Shown here: positions 53,705 to 63,201 of the stretch, one piece after another
Layout of the letters: each line of letters starts with the position of its first letter
Numbering within the stretch: the first letter of the stretch is position 1
Source of the DNA: Catalinimonas alkaloidigena
GTDB taxonomy: Bacteria > Bacteroidota > Bacteroidia > Cytophagales > Flexibacteraceae
Assembly (NCBI RefSeq): GCF_900100765.1
Contig: NZ_FNFO01000009.1
Span: 277,318-341,317 of the forward strand
Direction: 5' to 3'
DNA: 64,000 bases
Program-made: the position numbers and the translations under genes
The notes under the pieces: generated by a model
The model's input: the letters and a program-made list of their open reading frames with translations, nothing else
What the model was told of the DNA's origin: nothing
The model's database searches: none

Positions 53705-54868
53705 TTACACTTTTTGACGGATTTTGGCCTGCCAGAACGCCCGGATGAACGGCCACGGTGGCACGGACGCCATCACCTGCAGGTCTTCTCCGAAAGAAGT
53801 TTCTTCGTCGAGAAAACGCAACAGCCGCTCGGTCGGATTGTGGCGGAACAGGTCCGTAAAAATGGGGGCGGCCCGTTCGCCGTGGCGGTAGAGGATCTGC
53901 AGCAGCATGGTGTCGAAAGTGCGGTAGCGGGCCGGGGCCTGGTACCCGTGAAATGGCTGGTTGTTTTGCACGAGTGCGTCGGTGATGCGCTGTGCGTCGT
54001 GCTGGGCGCGTAAAAACGTGTAGCCGGTCGAGGGTTTGGTCAGCCCCCCGCGCGTGCCCAGGTTCAGCACGTGTGCTCCGGCGTTGCGCGCAAACGGATG
54101 GTCCCACATCGGGATGATGCCTTTCTCCTCTTCCAGAATGGAGTACTCCGTGACGCCCAGCACCTGCGTCAGGTACGCGTGCAGGGCTTCGTCGTACGCC
54201 GCTTCCGGCAGGAGGTCGGCCGAAAAAAGGGTGTATTCGACCAGCGCCTGGCGTGGCGAAAACGGCAAGACGTACATAAACCGCATAACACCTCGCTGGG
54301 GCGTACGGAAATCGAACAGGGTAGGGCAGTCGGGTGTGAAATAGTCGTGCGGCGTTTCGACGATCCAGCCCTTAAAGTGCTGACTCAGGTAATGGCGTCG
54401 TTGCGTGTCGCGCACTACGTCGCCGGGCGAAAAGCGGCTGTCGAAGCCCCACCGACCCCGATGCGTAGTACCGTCGGCGGTGCGTACGTCCACGCCGTCG
54501 GGCGTATCCTGCACGTGCACCACTTCGGCCTGCTGCCACGTAACGTTTGGTTCGCGGGCCAGTCGCTCCTGCGCAAAACGGTAAAAATCGCTGGCGCGGA
54601 TCATCTGGTAACGGTATGCGCCCAGCGGTAAAATCCGGTGCCACGTCTCGCTCACAAACGCTACCCGCTGCCAGTCGCGGTACACAATGGGCTCGAATAA
54701 CGTCGGTTTTTGGGTCCAGAAGCACCACGTACGGTCGTTTGTCGTTTTAGGCGCTCGTTCCAGCACCAGCAGGGTGCGGTCGCGCAAGAGTCCTCGCTCG
54801 GCCAGATGATACGCCAGGGTCAGGCCGGCCATGCCGCCCCCCACCAGAATGTAATCGTACGTAGACAC
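53705..54868 (-). CDS. crtY: Lycopene beta-cyclase
   Basis: This 387-residue flavoprotein forms beta-ionone rings on lycopene, leading to beta-carotene-type pigments. It begins with the FAD motif YDYILVGGGMAGLTLAYHLAE and contains TWCFWTQKP, MRFMYVLPFSPRQALVEYTLFSADLL, GIIPMW and GTRGGLTKPSTGYTF, all family hallmarks. It starts with GTG at 54868; no ATG is near. The other carotenoid genes (crtE, crtB, crtI, crtZ) are not within this window. It lies 58 bp upstream of the glycosyltransferase on the same strand. Confidence 0.93.
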   Translation of the reverse strand: MSTYDYILVGGGMAGLTLAYHLAERGLLRDRTLLVLERAPKTTNDRTWCFWTQKPTLFEPIVYRDWQRVAFVSETWHRILPLGAYRYQMIRASDFYRFAQERLAREPNVTWQQAEVVHVQDTPDGVDVRTADGTTHRGRWGFDSRFSPGDVVRDTQRRHYLSQHFKGWIVETPHDYFTPDCPTLFDFRTPQRGVMRFMYVLPFSPRQALVEYTLFSADLLPEAAYDEALHAYLTQVLGVTEYSILEEEKGIIPMWDHPFARNAGAHVLNLGTRGGLTKPSTGYTFLRAQHDAQRITDALVQNNQPFHGYQAPARYRTFDTMLLQILYRHGERAAPIFTDLFRHNPTERLLRFLDEETSFGEDLQVMASVPPWPFIRAFWQAKIRQKV

Positions 54869-54920
54869 GGTTCAGGAAAATTGGAGTGAAACTACGGGAA
54901 ATGAGGCAACTGTGGCCAAA

Positions 54921-54952
54921 GAAAACCCCGGTGCGTCTCGCACACACCGGGG
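54921..54952 (-). terminator. Intrinsic terminator, leftward
   Basis: CCCCGGTG (54926-54933) pairs with CACCGGGG (54945-54952); read leftward it is followed by TTTTC. It ends transcription of the gluconolactonase-like gene before crtY. Confidence 0.8.
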
Positions 54953-54975
54953 AACATCAGCGCGGTCGTCACGAC

Positions 54976-56004
54976 TCAAAACGGCAGTTGCTTGATCTGG
55001 TACTCGGTGTGCGTGGGGTCGCCCCCGAAAAGTTGATTCAGGTACGCGTAGAGGACGTAGAACTGATTTTTGCGTTGTGCCACGGTAGTCGGGAAAACGG
55101 GATCGCTCGTAAAGGTCTCCGTAGCGGTTGCCGATTTCCAGCCGTCCTGGCTGGCGAACGTAAAGACTTTGCCGGGTGCGGTTCCGCCGGCGTTACCCAC
55201 CACGATCAGCTGCTGGTGATTTTTGCTCAGCGTAATGCCATCCGGCGCAGGAATGGCCACGTCCAGGGCAATCGGCGCGAAGGCCTGCGGATTGCTCAGC
55301 GGAATTCGGTACAGGGTGTTGGTGTACGAGAACCCGGCGATCAGGTAGCCGCCGCCACGCGGATCGAAGTCGATTCCGTTCAGACCAAAGGCACCAGCGG
55401 GGGTGCTGAACGTCGAGTCCTGCAGAAAAATGGAAGCTTCGCCCGCTTGCGTCACTTTGTAGATGATGGGGGAAAAGCTGTCGGTGATGTACGCGTTGCC
55501 TTGGTTATCGACGGCGATGTCGTTGGCGAAGTGGGGCTGGCCCGGCATCAGGTCACTCAGGCGTACGACATTGATCTCCTGGCCGGTCAGCAGATCATAC
55601 AGGCCCAAGGCGGCATATTGCCCGATGGGTTCCTGGCTGGCCCGAACGCTGACCCCCGGATTGGAGATGGCCACCAGCAGGCGCTTGCGCGGCGCGTCGA
55701 TGTGCAGGCCAATGGTCGAAATCAGCTGTTCACTTTCAATAAACGGGCTGTAGGTGCCTTCGTTCGTGACCCGTCCGATGGTGCCTTGCGTCAGGGATGA
55801 CACCAGAAAGGCATCCTGGTCGGTGTCGTATTCTACCCCCTCCGGATAGAGGCCCTGCTGCTGGAACGTCACCAGGGCGGGAGCTTTTTCCCCGCCGTTG
55901 GGGGTGTCGAGGTAATCCCAGAGCTGATCCGGGTCGCAGGCGGTCAGCGCCAGCGCCCCCAGCACCAGCAGGCGCGAAAAAGAAGTATGCGAAAAGTAAG
56001 TCAT
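54976..56004 (-). CDS. SMP-30/gluconolactonase-like propeller lipoprotein
   Basis: This 342-residue protein has a lipoprotein signal ending ALTAC at Cys23. The mature chain is a six-bladed beta-propeller of the SMP-30/NHL type: YPEGVEYDTDQDAFLVSS, PHFANDIAVDNQGNAYITDSF, GLNGIDFDPRGGGYLIAG and APDGITLSKNHQQLIVVG. Asp/Asn residues in these motifs are the usual metal site. The protein is anchored in the envelope, with no known substrate. It forms its own transcript, ended by the hairpin at 54926. Confidence 0.88.
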   Translation of the reverse strand: MTYFSHTSFSRLLVLGALALTACDPDQLWDYLDTPNGGEKAPALVTFQQQGLYPEGVEYDTDQDAFLVSSLTQGTIGRVTNEGTYSPFIESEQLISTIGLHIDAPRKRLLVAISNPGVSVRASQEPIGQYAALGLYDLLTGQEINVVRLSDLMPGQPHFANDIAVDNQGNAYITDSFSPIIYKVTQAGEASIFLQDSTFSTPAGAFGLNGIDFDPRGGGYLIAGFSYTNTLYRIPLSNPQAFAPIALDVAIPAPDGITLSKNHQQLIVVGNAGGTAPGKVFTFASQDGWKSATATETFTSDPVFPTTVAQRKNQFYVLYAYLNQLFGGDPTHTEYQIKQLPF

Positions 56005-56121
56005 GAGAAAAAAGAGTTAGGTATGGGAATGACTTTCCCTGATTAACTCGAAAGACTTACCAGAGGTTTTGCGAATCGGGCCAGAAACCGGCGCGCCGGT
56101 GCATAAGAGACGTGCCGTGGC

Positions 56122-57069
56122 CTAGATGTAGCCGATGGCCGCCACGGGCATGCCCGGAAACGATACCGACGAGTCGGCCAGACCGAGAATCAAGCCGGCG
56201 CGGTCGGCTTTGAGGGTTTCCAGCAGCTTGCCGAACGTATTGTAGATCTTCGCCAGGGGCTGCCCGGCCCGCACCAGGTTGCCCGGCTGCACCAGAAAGC
56301 GGATGATGCCGCTGTTGGAACTAAGCGGGCGCGTGGAGTAGAGCAGTACCTTCCCCTGGTACGATTGTTCGAGCGGGTAGTCGGTGAAGCTGCTGTCGTA
56401 GTTGATCATGCCGAGGTGATGCAGCACGCGCAGCATGGCGCTGACGCCGTACGTGATGTCGCGTTCGTTGACGGCATACGAGCCGCCCACTTCCAGCGTC
56501 AGGGCCGGAATCTTCTCGCGTACCAGGCTGAAGGAGAGGCTGTGGTTGATCACGTCTGTGTCGTAAATGATCGGAAAGCCGGTGTGGGTGGCAAGTTCTT
56601 TCAGGGGTTGGTAGAGCGCATGGTCTTCGCGCACGTCGAGCAGCGTGTACGGAATGGAGCGAATCCAGTCGTTGTGCAGGTCCAGCACCAGCGAAGGCTT
56701 GGTCTGGGTGATCGACGTAAAAATCTTTTCGGCGATGCGTTCGGCCAGCGAGCCTTTGGGGTTGCCCGGAAACGAGCGATTCAGGTCCTCCTGCGAATAG
56801 ATGATCTGCCGCGAGGCGGTTTCAAAGCCCATCGGGTTCATCAGCGGGAACGCCATCAGCTTGCCCCGCCGGAGCCCCTGGCGTTTGATCCACTTGAAAA
56901 CTTCCTGAATGATGACGATGCCCCCGACTTCGTCGCCGTGTCCGCAGGCCGTCATCCAGACCAACGGCCCCTCTTCGCTGCTTTCTGCCTGCATAAACGG
57001 CAGACGGCGGTTGGACAGATCCGATCCGGTCAGAATGCGGACAAAGGAGTAGCGGACTTGGTTAGGCAT
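56122..57069 (-). CDS. Succinylglutamate desuccinylase/aspartoacylase-family deacylase
   Basis: This 315-residue zinc enzyme has motif ACGHGDEVGG (zinc His and Glu), then DLNRSFPGNPKGSLAERIA and the second zinc His in LVLDLHNDWIRSIPY. The catalytic Glu is likely in LTLEVGGSY. It belongs to the AstE/AspA family of metallo-carboxypeptidase-like amidohydrolases; the substrate (for example an acylated amino acid) is not identified. Its ATG at 57069 directly follows the T-tract of an upstream terminator. Confidence 0.92.
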   Translation of the reverse strand: MPNQVRYSFVRILTGSDLSNRRLPFMQAESSEEGPLVWMTACGHGDEVGGIVIIQEVFKWIKRQGLRRGKLMAFPLMNPMGFETASRQIIYSQEDLNRSFPGNPKGSLAERIAEKIFTSITQTKPSLVLDLHNDWIRSIPYTLLDVREDHALYQPLKELATHTGFPIIYDTDVINHSLSFSLVREKIPALTLEVGGSYAVNERDITYGVSAMLRVLHHLGMINYDSSFTDYPLEQSYQGKVLLYSTRPLSSNSGIIRFLVQPGNLVRAGQPLAKIYNTFGKLLETLKADRAGLILGLADSSVSFPGMPVAAIGYI

Positions 57070-57098
57070 AAAAAAAGGAGCAACGTGGATGTTGCTCC
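57070..57098 (-). terminator. Terminator directly in front of a start codon
   Basis: Read leftward, GGAGCAAC (57098 to 57091) pairs with GTTGCTCC (57084 to 57077) around a 6-nt loop, and T7 (57076-57070) ends exactly at the ATG of the deacylase gene. It may end the 178-residue lipoprotein transcript or attenuate the next gene. Confidence 0.85.
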
Positions 57099-57132
57099 AA
57101 ATGTAAAGCGATTCCGGAAATGGGCCGCGGGT

Positions 57133-57669
57133 CTAAATGCCTAAAATACGGGCATTTACCCAGAAACGGGAGTCGATGTCGATGTCGACGTCCTGCGCCG
57201 GGATTTTCCTGGTGACGGCTTCTACCCGGAGGGTGAACGAGTCACGCTTGATGTATTCCTGCACGTCGGCACTGGTGGTTTCCAGAGTCAGTTGCCGACC
57301 GGGGCTGGCCGGAATGTCGTCGAGGTACGCAATTTCCGTTTCGCCCAGGTCTTCGGCATCCAGGTAAATGTGGATGGATTTCATGAAACTGAAATCGGCC
57401 GACGACGGAGACGTGATCTGCATTTTCATGCTGGTCAGCCGAATCTCTTCGATCAGGTCTTTCCGCGTATTGTTGACCTTAAATTCCGATTCTGAATTGG
57501 TCGTTACGTCCGGCGTCATCATGTCGAACGGCAGGTTAATGCTCATGCCCGACGAAACCGTCACGGACGATTCGTAGTCCATGTTGAATTGGGTCAGCCG
57601 ATCAACGCTCTGACAAGCGCCCATCAGGAAGATGCTCAGGATACCGAGCCATTGAATCTGTTTTCGCAT
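57133..57669 (-). CDS. Hypothetical lipoprotein, 178 aa
   Basis: ATG 57669 opens a lipoprotein signal MRKQIQWLGILSIFLMGAC with Cys19. The mature 160 residues are beta-rich (VTVSSGMSINLPFDMMTPDVTTNSESEFKVNN in short pieces, TSMKMQITSPSSADFSF, ESEFKVNN) and carry no membrane helix or known motif. It resembles envelope lipoproteins of unknown function. It is read in the same direction as the deacylase gene, 63 bp before it, with a terminator between them. Confidence 0.8.
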   Translation of the reverse strand: MRKQIQWLGILSIFLMGACQSVDRLTQFNMDYESSVTVSSGMSINLPFDMMTPDVTTNSESEFKVNNTRKDLIEEIRLTSMKMQITSPSSADFSFMKSIHIYLDAEDLGETEIAYLDDIPASPGRQLTLETTSADVQEYIKRDSFTLRVEAVTRKIPAQDVDIDIDSRFWVNARILGI

Positions 57670-57800
57670 AGTCGCGAAGATAAGCACCCACGTTCCGGCG
57701 GTAGCTGTACTTTCCTAGGCCGACTGAGGCGTGTAAGAAATGCGCGCTTATGCGCGCATGGGAGGCCGGCGAACCGGAAGACTGGAGACAGGGAAAATAA

Positions 57801-57849
57801 AAACGTACCACGTTTACGCTGGCGTCGTCTCGGTAAACGTGGTACGTTT
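57801..57849 (-). terminator. Long perfect hairpin terminator after trpB2
   Basis: AAACGTACCACGTTTAC (57801-57817) and GTAAACGTGGTACGTTT (57833-57849) are a perfect 17-bp stem around a 15-nt loop. Read leftward a TTATTTTC run follows. It lies 17 bp past the TrpB2 stop. Confidence 0.88.
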
Positions 57850-57866
57850 AAAATGCCGGTGTGCCG

Positions 57867-59225
57867 CTAAATGGTCGGCGTGTCGAGCTCGGCCAGCGAA
57901 GCGGTGATTTCTTCTTTGGTGAGTTCGTGTTCCTGCAATTTTCCCTCGAAGTAATTTTCGTAGGCGCTCATGTCGAAGTTGCCGTGCCCACACAAGTTGA
58001 ACAGAATCGTTTTCGACGTGCCTTCTTCTTTACAACGTTTCGCTTCGGCGATCACCGTCGCGATGCCGTGGTTCGCTTCCGGTGCCGGAATGATGCCCTC
58101 GGCCTTGGCAAACTGCACGCCCGCCTCGAAACACTCGAGTTGGTGGTGCGCCCGCGCTTCGATCAGCTGGTCTTTCAGCAACTGACTGACAATGACCCCG
58201 GCACCGTGGTAGCGGAGGCCGCCCGCGTGGATCGGCGCCGGAACGAAGTTGTGTCCCAGCGTAAACATGGGCAGCAGCGGCGTCATGCCCACCGTATCGC
58301 CGAAGTCGTAGCGGAATTCACCGCGCGTCAGCTTCGGACACGAGGCCGGTTCTGAGGCAATGCAGCGAATCTTTTTCCCCTCTTCCAGGTTCAGCCGCAG
58401 GAAGGGGAACGAAATGCCGGCGAAGTTCGAGCCGCCGCCGAAGGGCGCGACCACGATGTCGGGCAGGTCGCCGGCCTTTTCCATTTGCGTGAGTGCTTCC
58501 AGTCCGATTACCGTCTGGTGCGTCAGGACGTGGTTCAGCACGCTGCCCAGGGCGTATTTGGTGGCGTCGTCCGACGCGGCCCGTTCTACCGCCTCCGAAA
58601 TGGCAATGCCCAGGCTGCCCGGCGAATTTGGATCTTTGCCCAGAATTTGCCGACCTGCCTGGGTGAGGTCCGTCGGCGAGGCAAATACCTTGGCCCCCCA
58701 CGTATTCATCATGATTTTGCGGTAGGGTTTCTGGTGGTACGAGATTTTCACCATGTAGACCTCGCACTCGATGCCGAACAACTGACAGGCAAAGCTCAGG
58801 GCGCTGCCCCACTGGCCCGCCCCGGTTTCGGTCGTGATCCGTTTCACCCCTTCTTTCATGTTGTAGTAGGCCTGCGCCACCGCCGTGTTGGGTTTGTGGG
58901 AGCCAGACGGACTGACGCCCTCGTACTTGTAGTAGATTTTGGCGGGGGTATCGAGCGCCTTTTCCAGGCCGTACGCCCGGTACAGTGGCGTGGGTCGCCA
59001 GATTTTGTACACCTCGCGTACTTCTTCCGGAATCGGAATCCACTTGTCGGTGCTGACTTCTTGTTTGATCAGCTCCATCGGGAACAGCGGTGCCAGCGCG
59101 TCGGGGCCGATCGGTTGTTTGGTGGCGGGGTGAAGTGGGGGCAGTGGTTTATTGGGCATGTCGGCCACGATGTTGTACCACTGTTCCGGAATTTCGTGCT
59201 CTTCCAGCAGAATTTTACGCGTCAT
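57867..59225 (-). CDS. TrpB-like (TrpB2) tryptophan synthase beta chain
   Basis: This 452-residue PLP enzyme belongs to the TrpB2 branch, longer than TrpB1 (about 400). The PLP Lys is in [15 protein letters not shown] (PLP-binding lysine of the SHK motif near 118). It has [30 protein letters not shown] and [12 protein letters not shown]. TrpB2 enzymes convert indole and serine to tryptophan without needing TrpA. The rest of the trp operon is not in this window. I use ATG 59225, two codons after a TTG. Confidence 0.93.
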   Translation of the reverse strand: MTRKILLEEHEIPEQWYNIVADMPNKPLPPLHPATKQPIGPDALAPLFPMELIKQEVSTDKWIPIPEEVREVYKIWRPTPLYRAYGLEKALDTPAKIYYKYEGVSPSGSHKPNTAVAQAYYNMKEGVKRITTETGAGQWGSALSFACQLFGIECEVYMVKISYHQKPYRKIMMNTWGAKVFASPTDLTQAGRQILGKDPNSPGSLGIAISEAVERAASDDATKYALGSVLNHVLTHQTVIGLEALTQMEKAGDLPDIVVAPFGGGSNFAGISFPFLRLNLEEGKKIRCIASEPASCPKLTRGEFRYDFGDTVGMTPLLPMFTLGHNFVPAPIHAGGLRYHGAGVIVSQLLKDQLIEARAHHQLECFEAGVQFAKAEGIIPAPEANHGIATVIAEAKRCKEEGTSKTILFNLCGHGNFDMSAYENYFEGKLQEHELTKEEITASLAELDTPTI

Positions 59226-59436
59226 ATCCAAGGAGATTGTTTAGAAGATGAACAAAGCAAGCCCAAGGCTTGAAAGGCAAAAAGTACAGAAAACCAGGAA
59301 GTAATGCGGAGGAAAACGACCAACAGAGCGTGACGAATGTCAAGCGTCGGCCCGGCGCAGTTGTGTTGGGAAGAGGCTTGGCACCACAGCGTTAGCCCTA
59401 CGCGCTTTGCCTGGGCAACCGGGACCGCAACGCAAC

Positions 59437-61683
59437 TTACGCCGAAGGCGACTCGTTTTCGTGCTCCAGGGAAAGAATGAGTTGTTTCTCACCCGAAATC
59501 CAGACGACATCGCCCAGTTGGAACACCGTCGCCGGATCTGGATTCAGCATCCGCTGGCCGCCGCGCTCGATGCCCACCACCAGGCCGTGCGTCTTTTCCC
59601 GGATGCGCGCTTCGCGGATGCTCTTGCCCAGAAAGGGAAACTGAGCATCGACCATGAGCTGTTTCAGCATCACTTCCGGCGTTGTGTGCACCACTTGCGC
59701 CGGGGTAGGAGCCACGGTCGGCTTGAACCGCTGCAGTTGTTCGTCGGTCCCGACAACCGTCAGCTTATCGCCCGGAAAGAGGGGCTCCGCTCCGTTCGGC
59801 GCGACGATGGTGCGGCTGCCCCGCTCGATCTGCACGATATTGACCCCATATTTTTCGCGGAAGGCTAGCTCGGTGAGTGTTTTGCCCAGGCAGTCGGCAT
59901 CGGGGCTGACTTCGAACGAGGCCAGGTGGGCATCCCAGGGCACCAGGTGCCGGTAGGCCATCGGCCGTTGTTGTTCCAGCGCCCGGGCGTTGAGGTTGTA
60001 GAGAAACCGATTTTCCAGCCGGGCATAGGTCTGTTGCAGGCGGTGGGTAAACAGGGGCAACACCACACCAATCATCAGCACGGCCGCCCCCAGCCCGACC
60101 AGCACCGAGAAAAGTTGCGCGAGCAGAAAGCTAACCAGCCCGACGCCGATTGCAATGCGGGCGGCCTCTAACGCCACCAGGGGCCCCCGGCTAAACACCC
60201 GACTGCGCCAGAGGGTTACGTACGAAGTGCTTCGCAACTTTTTGACAGACAGTGCCCACAGAAACGGCGCCATCAGCGAAAGGGCCAGCAGCGCCGTGAG
60301 CATTTCGCCCCACGGACTGGCGATGATGCGGAAGGTAACGATTGGCGTGAGAAAGTAGGTGGTGAGCAGGATCAGGGCAATGCAAATGACCGTATTGATC
60401 GTCACCGCCTGCAGGTACGTGCGCAGCACCTGCTGCCAGTCGCTGACTTGGGTAATGCGCTGTGTACCGGCGCTGTACGTCTGCAAAGAAGCACGCCAGC
60501 GGCTCGGAAGCTGCCGTTCCAGCACACGGTAAAACGGTTCGGCCAGCCGCATCAGGTAAGGCGTCGTAAACGTGGTGAGGACCGAAACGGCCACCGCAAT
60601 CGGGTAGAGGAAATCGCTGGTGACGCGCAGAGAAACGCCCAGCGTCGCGATGATGAACGAGAACTCGCCGATCTGCGTCATGCTCATGCCCGTCGCGAGG
60701 GCGTGCCGCAGCGACTGGCCGGCCAACACGGCCCCCAGGCTCACAAAAAAAGCTTTTCCCAGAATCACCGTCGCGGAAATGAGCAGCACCGGCCCCAGGT
60801 AGTCGAGCAGCAGCACCGGATTGATCAGCATGCCGACCGACACAAAAAACACCGCGCCGAACAAGTCTTTGATGGGCCGGAGCAGGTGCTCGATCTTCTC
60901 CACAAAAATGGTTTCGGCCAGGATCGAGCCCATCAGAAACGCGCCGAGTGCCGAAGAAAACCCGGCGCTCGTCACCAGCACGACCATCACAAAGCACAGG
61001 CCCAGCGATAGAATGAGGAGGGTTTCGTCGGTAAGGGTCTGGCGCAGGCGGCGCAGCAGCGACGGAATGAGGAAAATGCCGGCCAAAAACCAGACGGTCA
61101 GAAAAAAGCCCAGTTTCAGCAGTGAACCCAGCAGTTCCATGCCGGCAAAGCGTTGGCTGATGGCCAGCGTCGAGAGCAGCACCAGCAACAGAATGGCCAC
61201 CAGGTCTTCGATGATCAGAATGCCGAACACCAGACTGACGAAACGCCGCGTTTTGAGGCCCAGTTCTTCGAACGCGCGCAGAATGATGGTGGTGGACGAA
61301 ATGGCCATGATGCCCCCCAGAAACAGACTGTCCATGGCAGACCAGCCCAGCCAGGTGCCGGTGCTGTAGCCCAGCAGCAGCATGGCCCCGATTTCCAGCA
61401 GGCCCGTCAGCGATGCCGCGCCTCCTACCTGCACCAGTTTCTTGAAGCTGAACTCCAGCCCCAGCCCGAACAGGAGAAAGATGACGCCGATGTCAGCCCA
61501 GGTGCGGATGCTCTCCGTCTCCAGAATGGTGGGGAAGAGCGGAAAGTTGGGTCCGACCAGCAGGCCCGCCAGCAGGTAGCCCAACACCAACGGCTGGTTC
61601 AGCTTCTTGAAGATCAGGGTGGTGATGCCGGCAACGCCCAAAATCAAGGCCAGATCGAGAATCAGCGGAGGTACATGCGCCAT
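59437..61683 (-). CDS. CPA2-type cation:proton antiporter with two TrkA-C domains
   Basis: This 748-residue inner-membrane protein has about 13 helices at 1-400, with Na+/H+-exchanger motifs such as FLLFGLGLEFSFKKL, GFSSALGAFLMGSILAET and FFVSVGMLINP. A further hydrophobic block is at about 430-560. The C-terminal cytoplasmic part has two TrkA-C (RCK-C) domains, TELAFREKYGVNIVQIERG and REARIREKTHGLVVGIERG, without a TrkA-N Rossmann domain. It resembles KefB-type K+/H+ exchangers. It is divergent from the LacI gene by 215 bp. Confidence 0.93.
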   Translation of the reverse strand: MAHVPPLILDLALILGVAGITTLIFKKLNQPLVLGYLLAGLLVGPNFPLFPTILETESIRTWADIGVIFLLFGLGLEFSFKKLVQVGGAASLTGLLEIGAMLLLGYSTGTWLGWSAMDSLFLGGIMAISSTTIILRAFEELGLKTRRFVSLVFGILIIEDLVAILLLVLLSTLAISQRFAGMELLGSLLKLGFFLTVWFLAGIFLIPSLLRRLRQTLTDETLLILSLGLCFVMVVLVTSAGFSSALGAFLMGSILAETIFVEKIEHLLRPIKDLFGAVFFVSVGMLINPVLLLDYLGPVLLISATVILGKAFFVSLGAVLAGQSLRHALATGMSMTQIGEFSFIIATLGVSLRVTSDFLYPIAVAVSVLTTFTTPYLMRLAEPFYRVLERQLPSRWRASLQTYSAGTQRITQVSDWQQVLRTYLQAVTINTVICIALILLTTYFLTPIVTFRIIASPWGEMLTALLALSLMAPFLWALSVKKLRSTSYVTLWRSRVFSRGPLVALEAARIAIGVGLVSFLLAQLFSVLVGLGAAVLMIGVVLPLFTHRLQQTYARLENRFLYNLNARALEQQRPMAYRHLVPWDAHLASFEVSPDADCLGKTLTELAFREKYGVNIVQIERGSRTIVAPNGAEPLFPGDKLTVVGTDEQLQRFKPTVAPTPAQVVHTTPEVMLKQLMVDAQFPFLGKSIREARIREKTHGLVVGIERGGQRMLNPDPATVFQLGDVVWISGEKQLILSLEHENESPSA

Positions 61684-61898
61684 AAGGAAAACGGGAGATC
61701 GTCAGCAATTCAAATCCGGTCAGTCGACCCGCGTGCAATTTGCGTCATATCGGCGGTACGGTAATACTCGTGCCGGGCATAACGGCCCAAAAGAGGCGGT
61801 CGGTAGCGTATTATTTCTTTGTAACCGATTGCATAAGTTTCTCGGATTTCATGGAAAAACAAGATCTCTTCTCTATCATTGTGATGAAAGCGATTGAA

Positions 61899-62933
61899 AT
61901 GAAAGAGGTTAAAGATGTCACCATCTACGACATAGCCAAGGCGCTGGACCTATCCCCGGCCACCATCAGCCGTGGCCTGAAAGACCACCCCGGCATCAAA
62001 AAAGAGACGAAAAAGCGCATCGTCGAGGCCGCCCGCCAAATGGGGTATCAGCACAACACGTTTGCCCGAAATCTGCGTGTGCGGAAAACCAACACCATCG
62101 GGGTGATCATCCCGCGCCTGAACAGCTACTTTATGTCCACGGTAATCGCTGGCATGGAAAAAGTGGCCAACGAACGGGGCTACAACCTGATCATCAGTCA
62201 GTCGCAGGAATCGGTGAAAAAAGAGATCGCCAGCGTCAACACGATGTACAACAGTCGGGTCGACGGGCTGTTGGTTTCGCTGGCCTATGATACCGAGAAC
62301 ATCGACCATTTCAGCGCGTTGCTCAAAAAAGAGATTCCGCTGATTTTCTTCGACCGTATTGCCGAGCACATCCAGTGCACCAGCATCGCCATCGACAACG
62401 TAAAGGCCGGTTACGAAGCCACGCTACACCTAATCGACCAGGGCTGTCGCCGCATTGTGTACATCGGCGGTAACCTGAAGCGCAACGTGTATGCCGATCG
62501 GCTGAAAGGGTACCGCCTGGCGCTGATGGAAAGGGAATTGCCCCAGGCACCCGAGTTGGTCATCATCAACCACATGAGCGAACAGGAGGGCAGCGAAGCC
62601 GCCCAGGCGCTGATGCGGATGAAGCCGCGCCCCGATGGCGTCTTTGCCGCCAACGATACCGTGGCGGTAACCTGCATCCGGGAGTTCAGACGGCAGGGGC
62701 TGTGCGTGCCCAATGACATCGCCGTGGTCGGCTTCAACAACGATCCTAACTCGCGCGTCATCGAGCCCAACCTGACCACGGTCGACTATCTGGGGCATGA
62801 AATGGGCGAAATTGCAGCCGCCACGCTGATCAACACCATTGAAAAGAAGCCCTCGGCCCACCTGAATACCCTCCTGTTGCGCCACAACCTGATCGTCCGG
62901 CAGTCGTCGGTACGATCGCACTCCACTCACTAA
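61899..62933 (+). CDS. LacI-family transcriptional regulator
   Basis: This 344-residue regulator has an N-terminal LacI helix-turn-helix VTIYDIAKALDLSPATISRGLKDHPGI. A periplasmic-binding-protein-like sugar sensor follows (IGVIIPRLNSYFMSTVIAGMEKV, GVFAANDTVAVTCIREFRRQG, VVGFNNDPNSRVIEPNLTTVD). It should control sugar-use genes in response to a sugar. No target operon is adjacent. The start is uncertain: ATG 61899 gives the family-typical N-terminus, but in-frame ATGs at 61851 and 61884 are possible. Confidence 0.93.
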   Translation: MKEVKDVTIYDIAKALDLSPATISRGLKDHPGIKKETKKRIVEAARQMGYQHNTFARNLRVRKTNTIGVIIPRLNSYFMSTVIAGMEKVANERGYNLIISQSQESVKKEIASVNTMYNSRVDGLLVSLAYDTENIDHFSALLKKEIPLIFFDRIAEHIQCTSIAIDNVKAGYEATLHLIDQGCRRIVYIGGNLKRNVYADRLKGYRLALMERELPQAPELVIINHMSEQEGSEAAQALMRMKPRPDGVFAANDTVAVTCIREFRRQGLCVPNDIAVVGFNNDPNSRVIEPNLTTVDYLGHEMGEIAAATLINTIEKKPSAHLNTLLLRHNLIVRQSSVRSHSTH

Positions 62934-63051
62934 CGTTTGTTCCATCCCTACGCGCTCCATCCCAATTAAGGCAACTTCCGACACACTGGAGCATACGACC
63001 GTTACGACACAAACCCGGTAAGGGGTACGGAGAGGTTGTGAGGTTGGCTCA

Positions 63052-63189
63052 CTATCTTAAGGGGACGTAGAACGCGATATCCCGCGACTCTTTCGTCGAG
63101 GCAATGGCCGCCTGCGCCGTCGCGATCTTCTCATCAGCGAGGGTATGGAGGTGGGCAATCATGGCTTCTTTTTGAGCGGTGAGCGACAT
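63052..63189 (-). CDS. 45-residue hypothetical protein, possibly a truncated GreA-like fragment
   Basis: ATG 63189 opens a 45-codon frame ending TAG at 63052. The sequence HTLADEKIATAQAAIASTKESRD resembles the helical start of GreA/GreB-like proteins in Bacteroidota, but ends early after IAFYVPLR. It lies 12 bp downstream of the 197-residue gene on the same strand. It may be a real small protein or the stump of a decayed gene. Confidence 0.4.
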   Translation of the reverse strand: MSLTAQKEAMIAHLHTLADEKIATAQAAIASTKESRDIAFYVPLR

Positions 63190-63201
63190 GAAAATGGTGC
63201 A

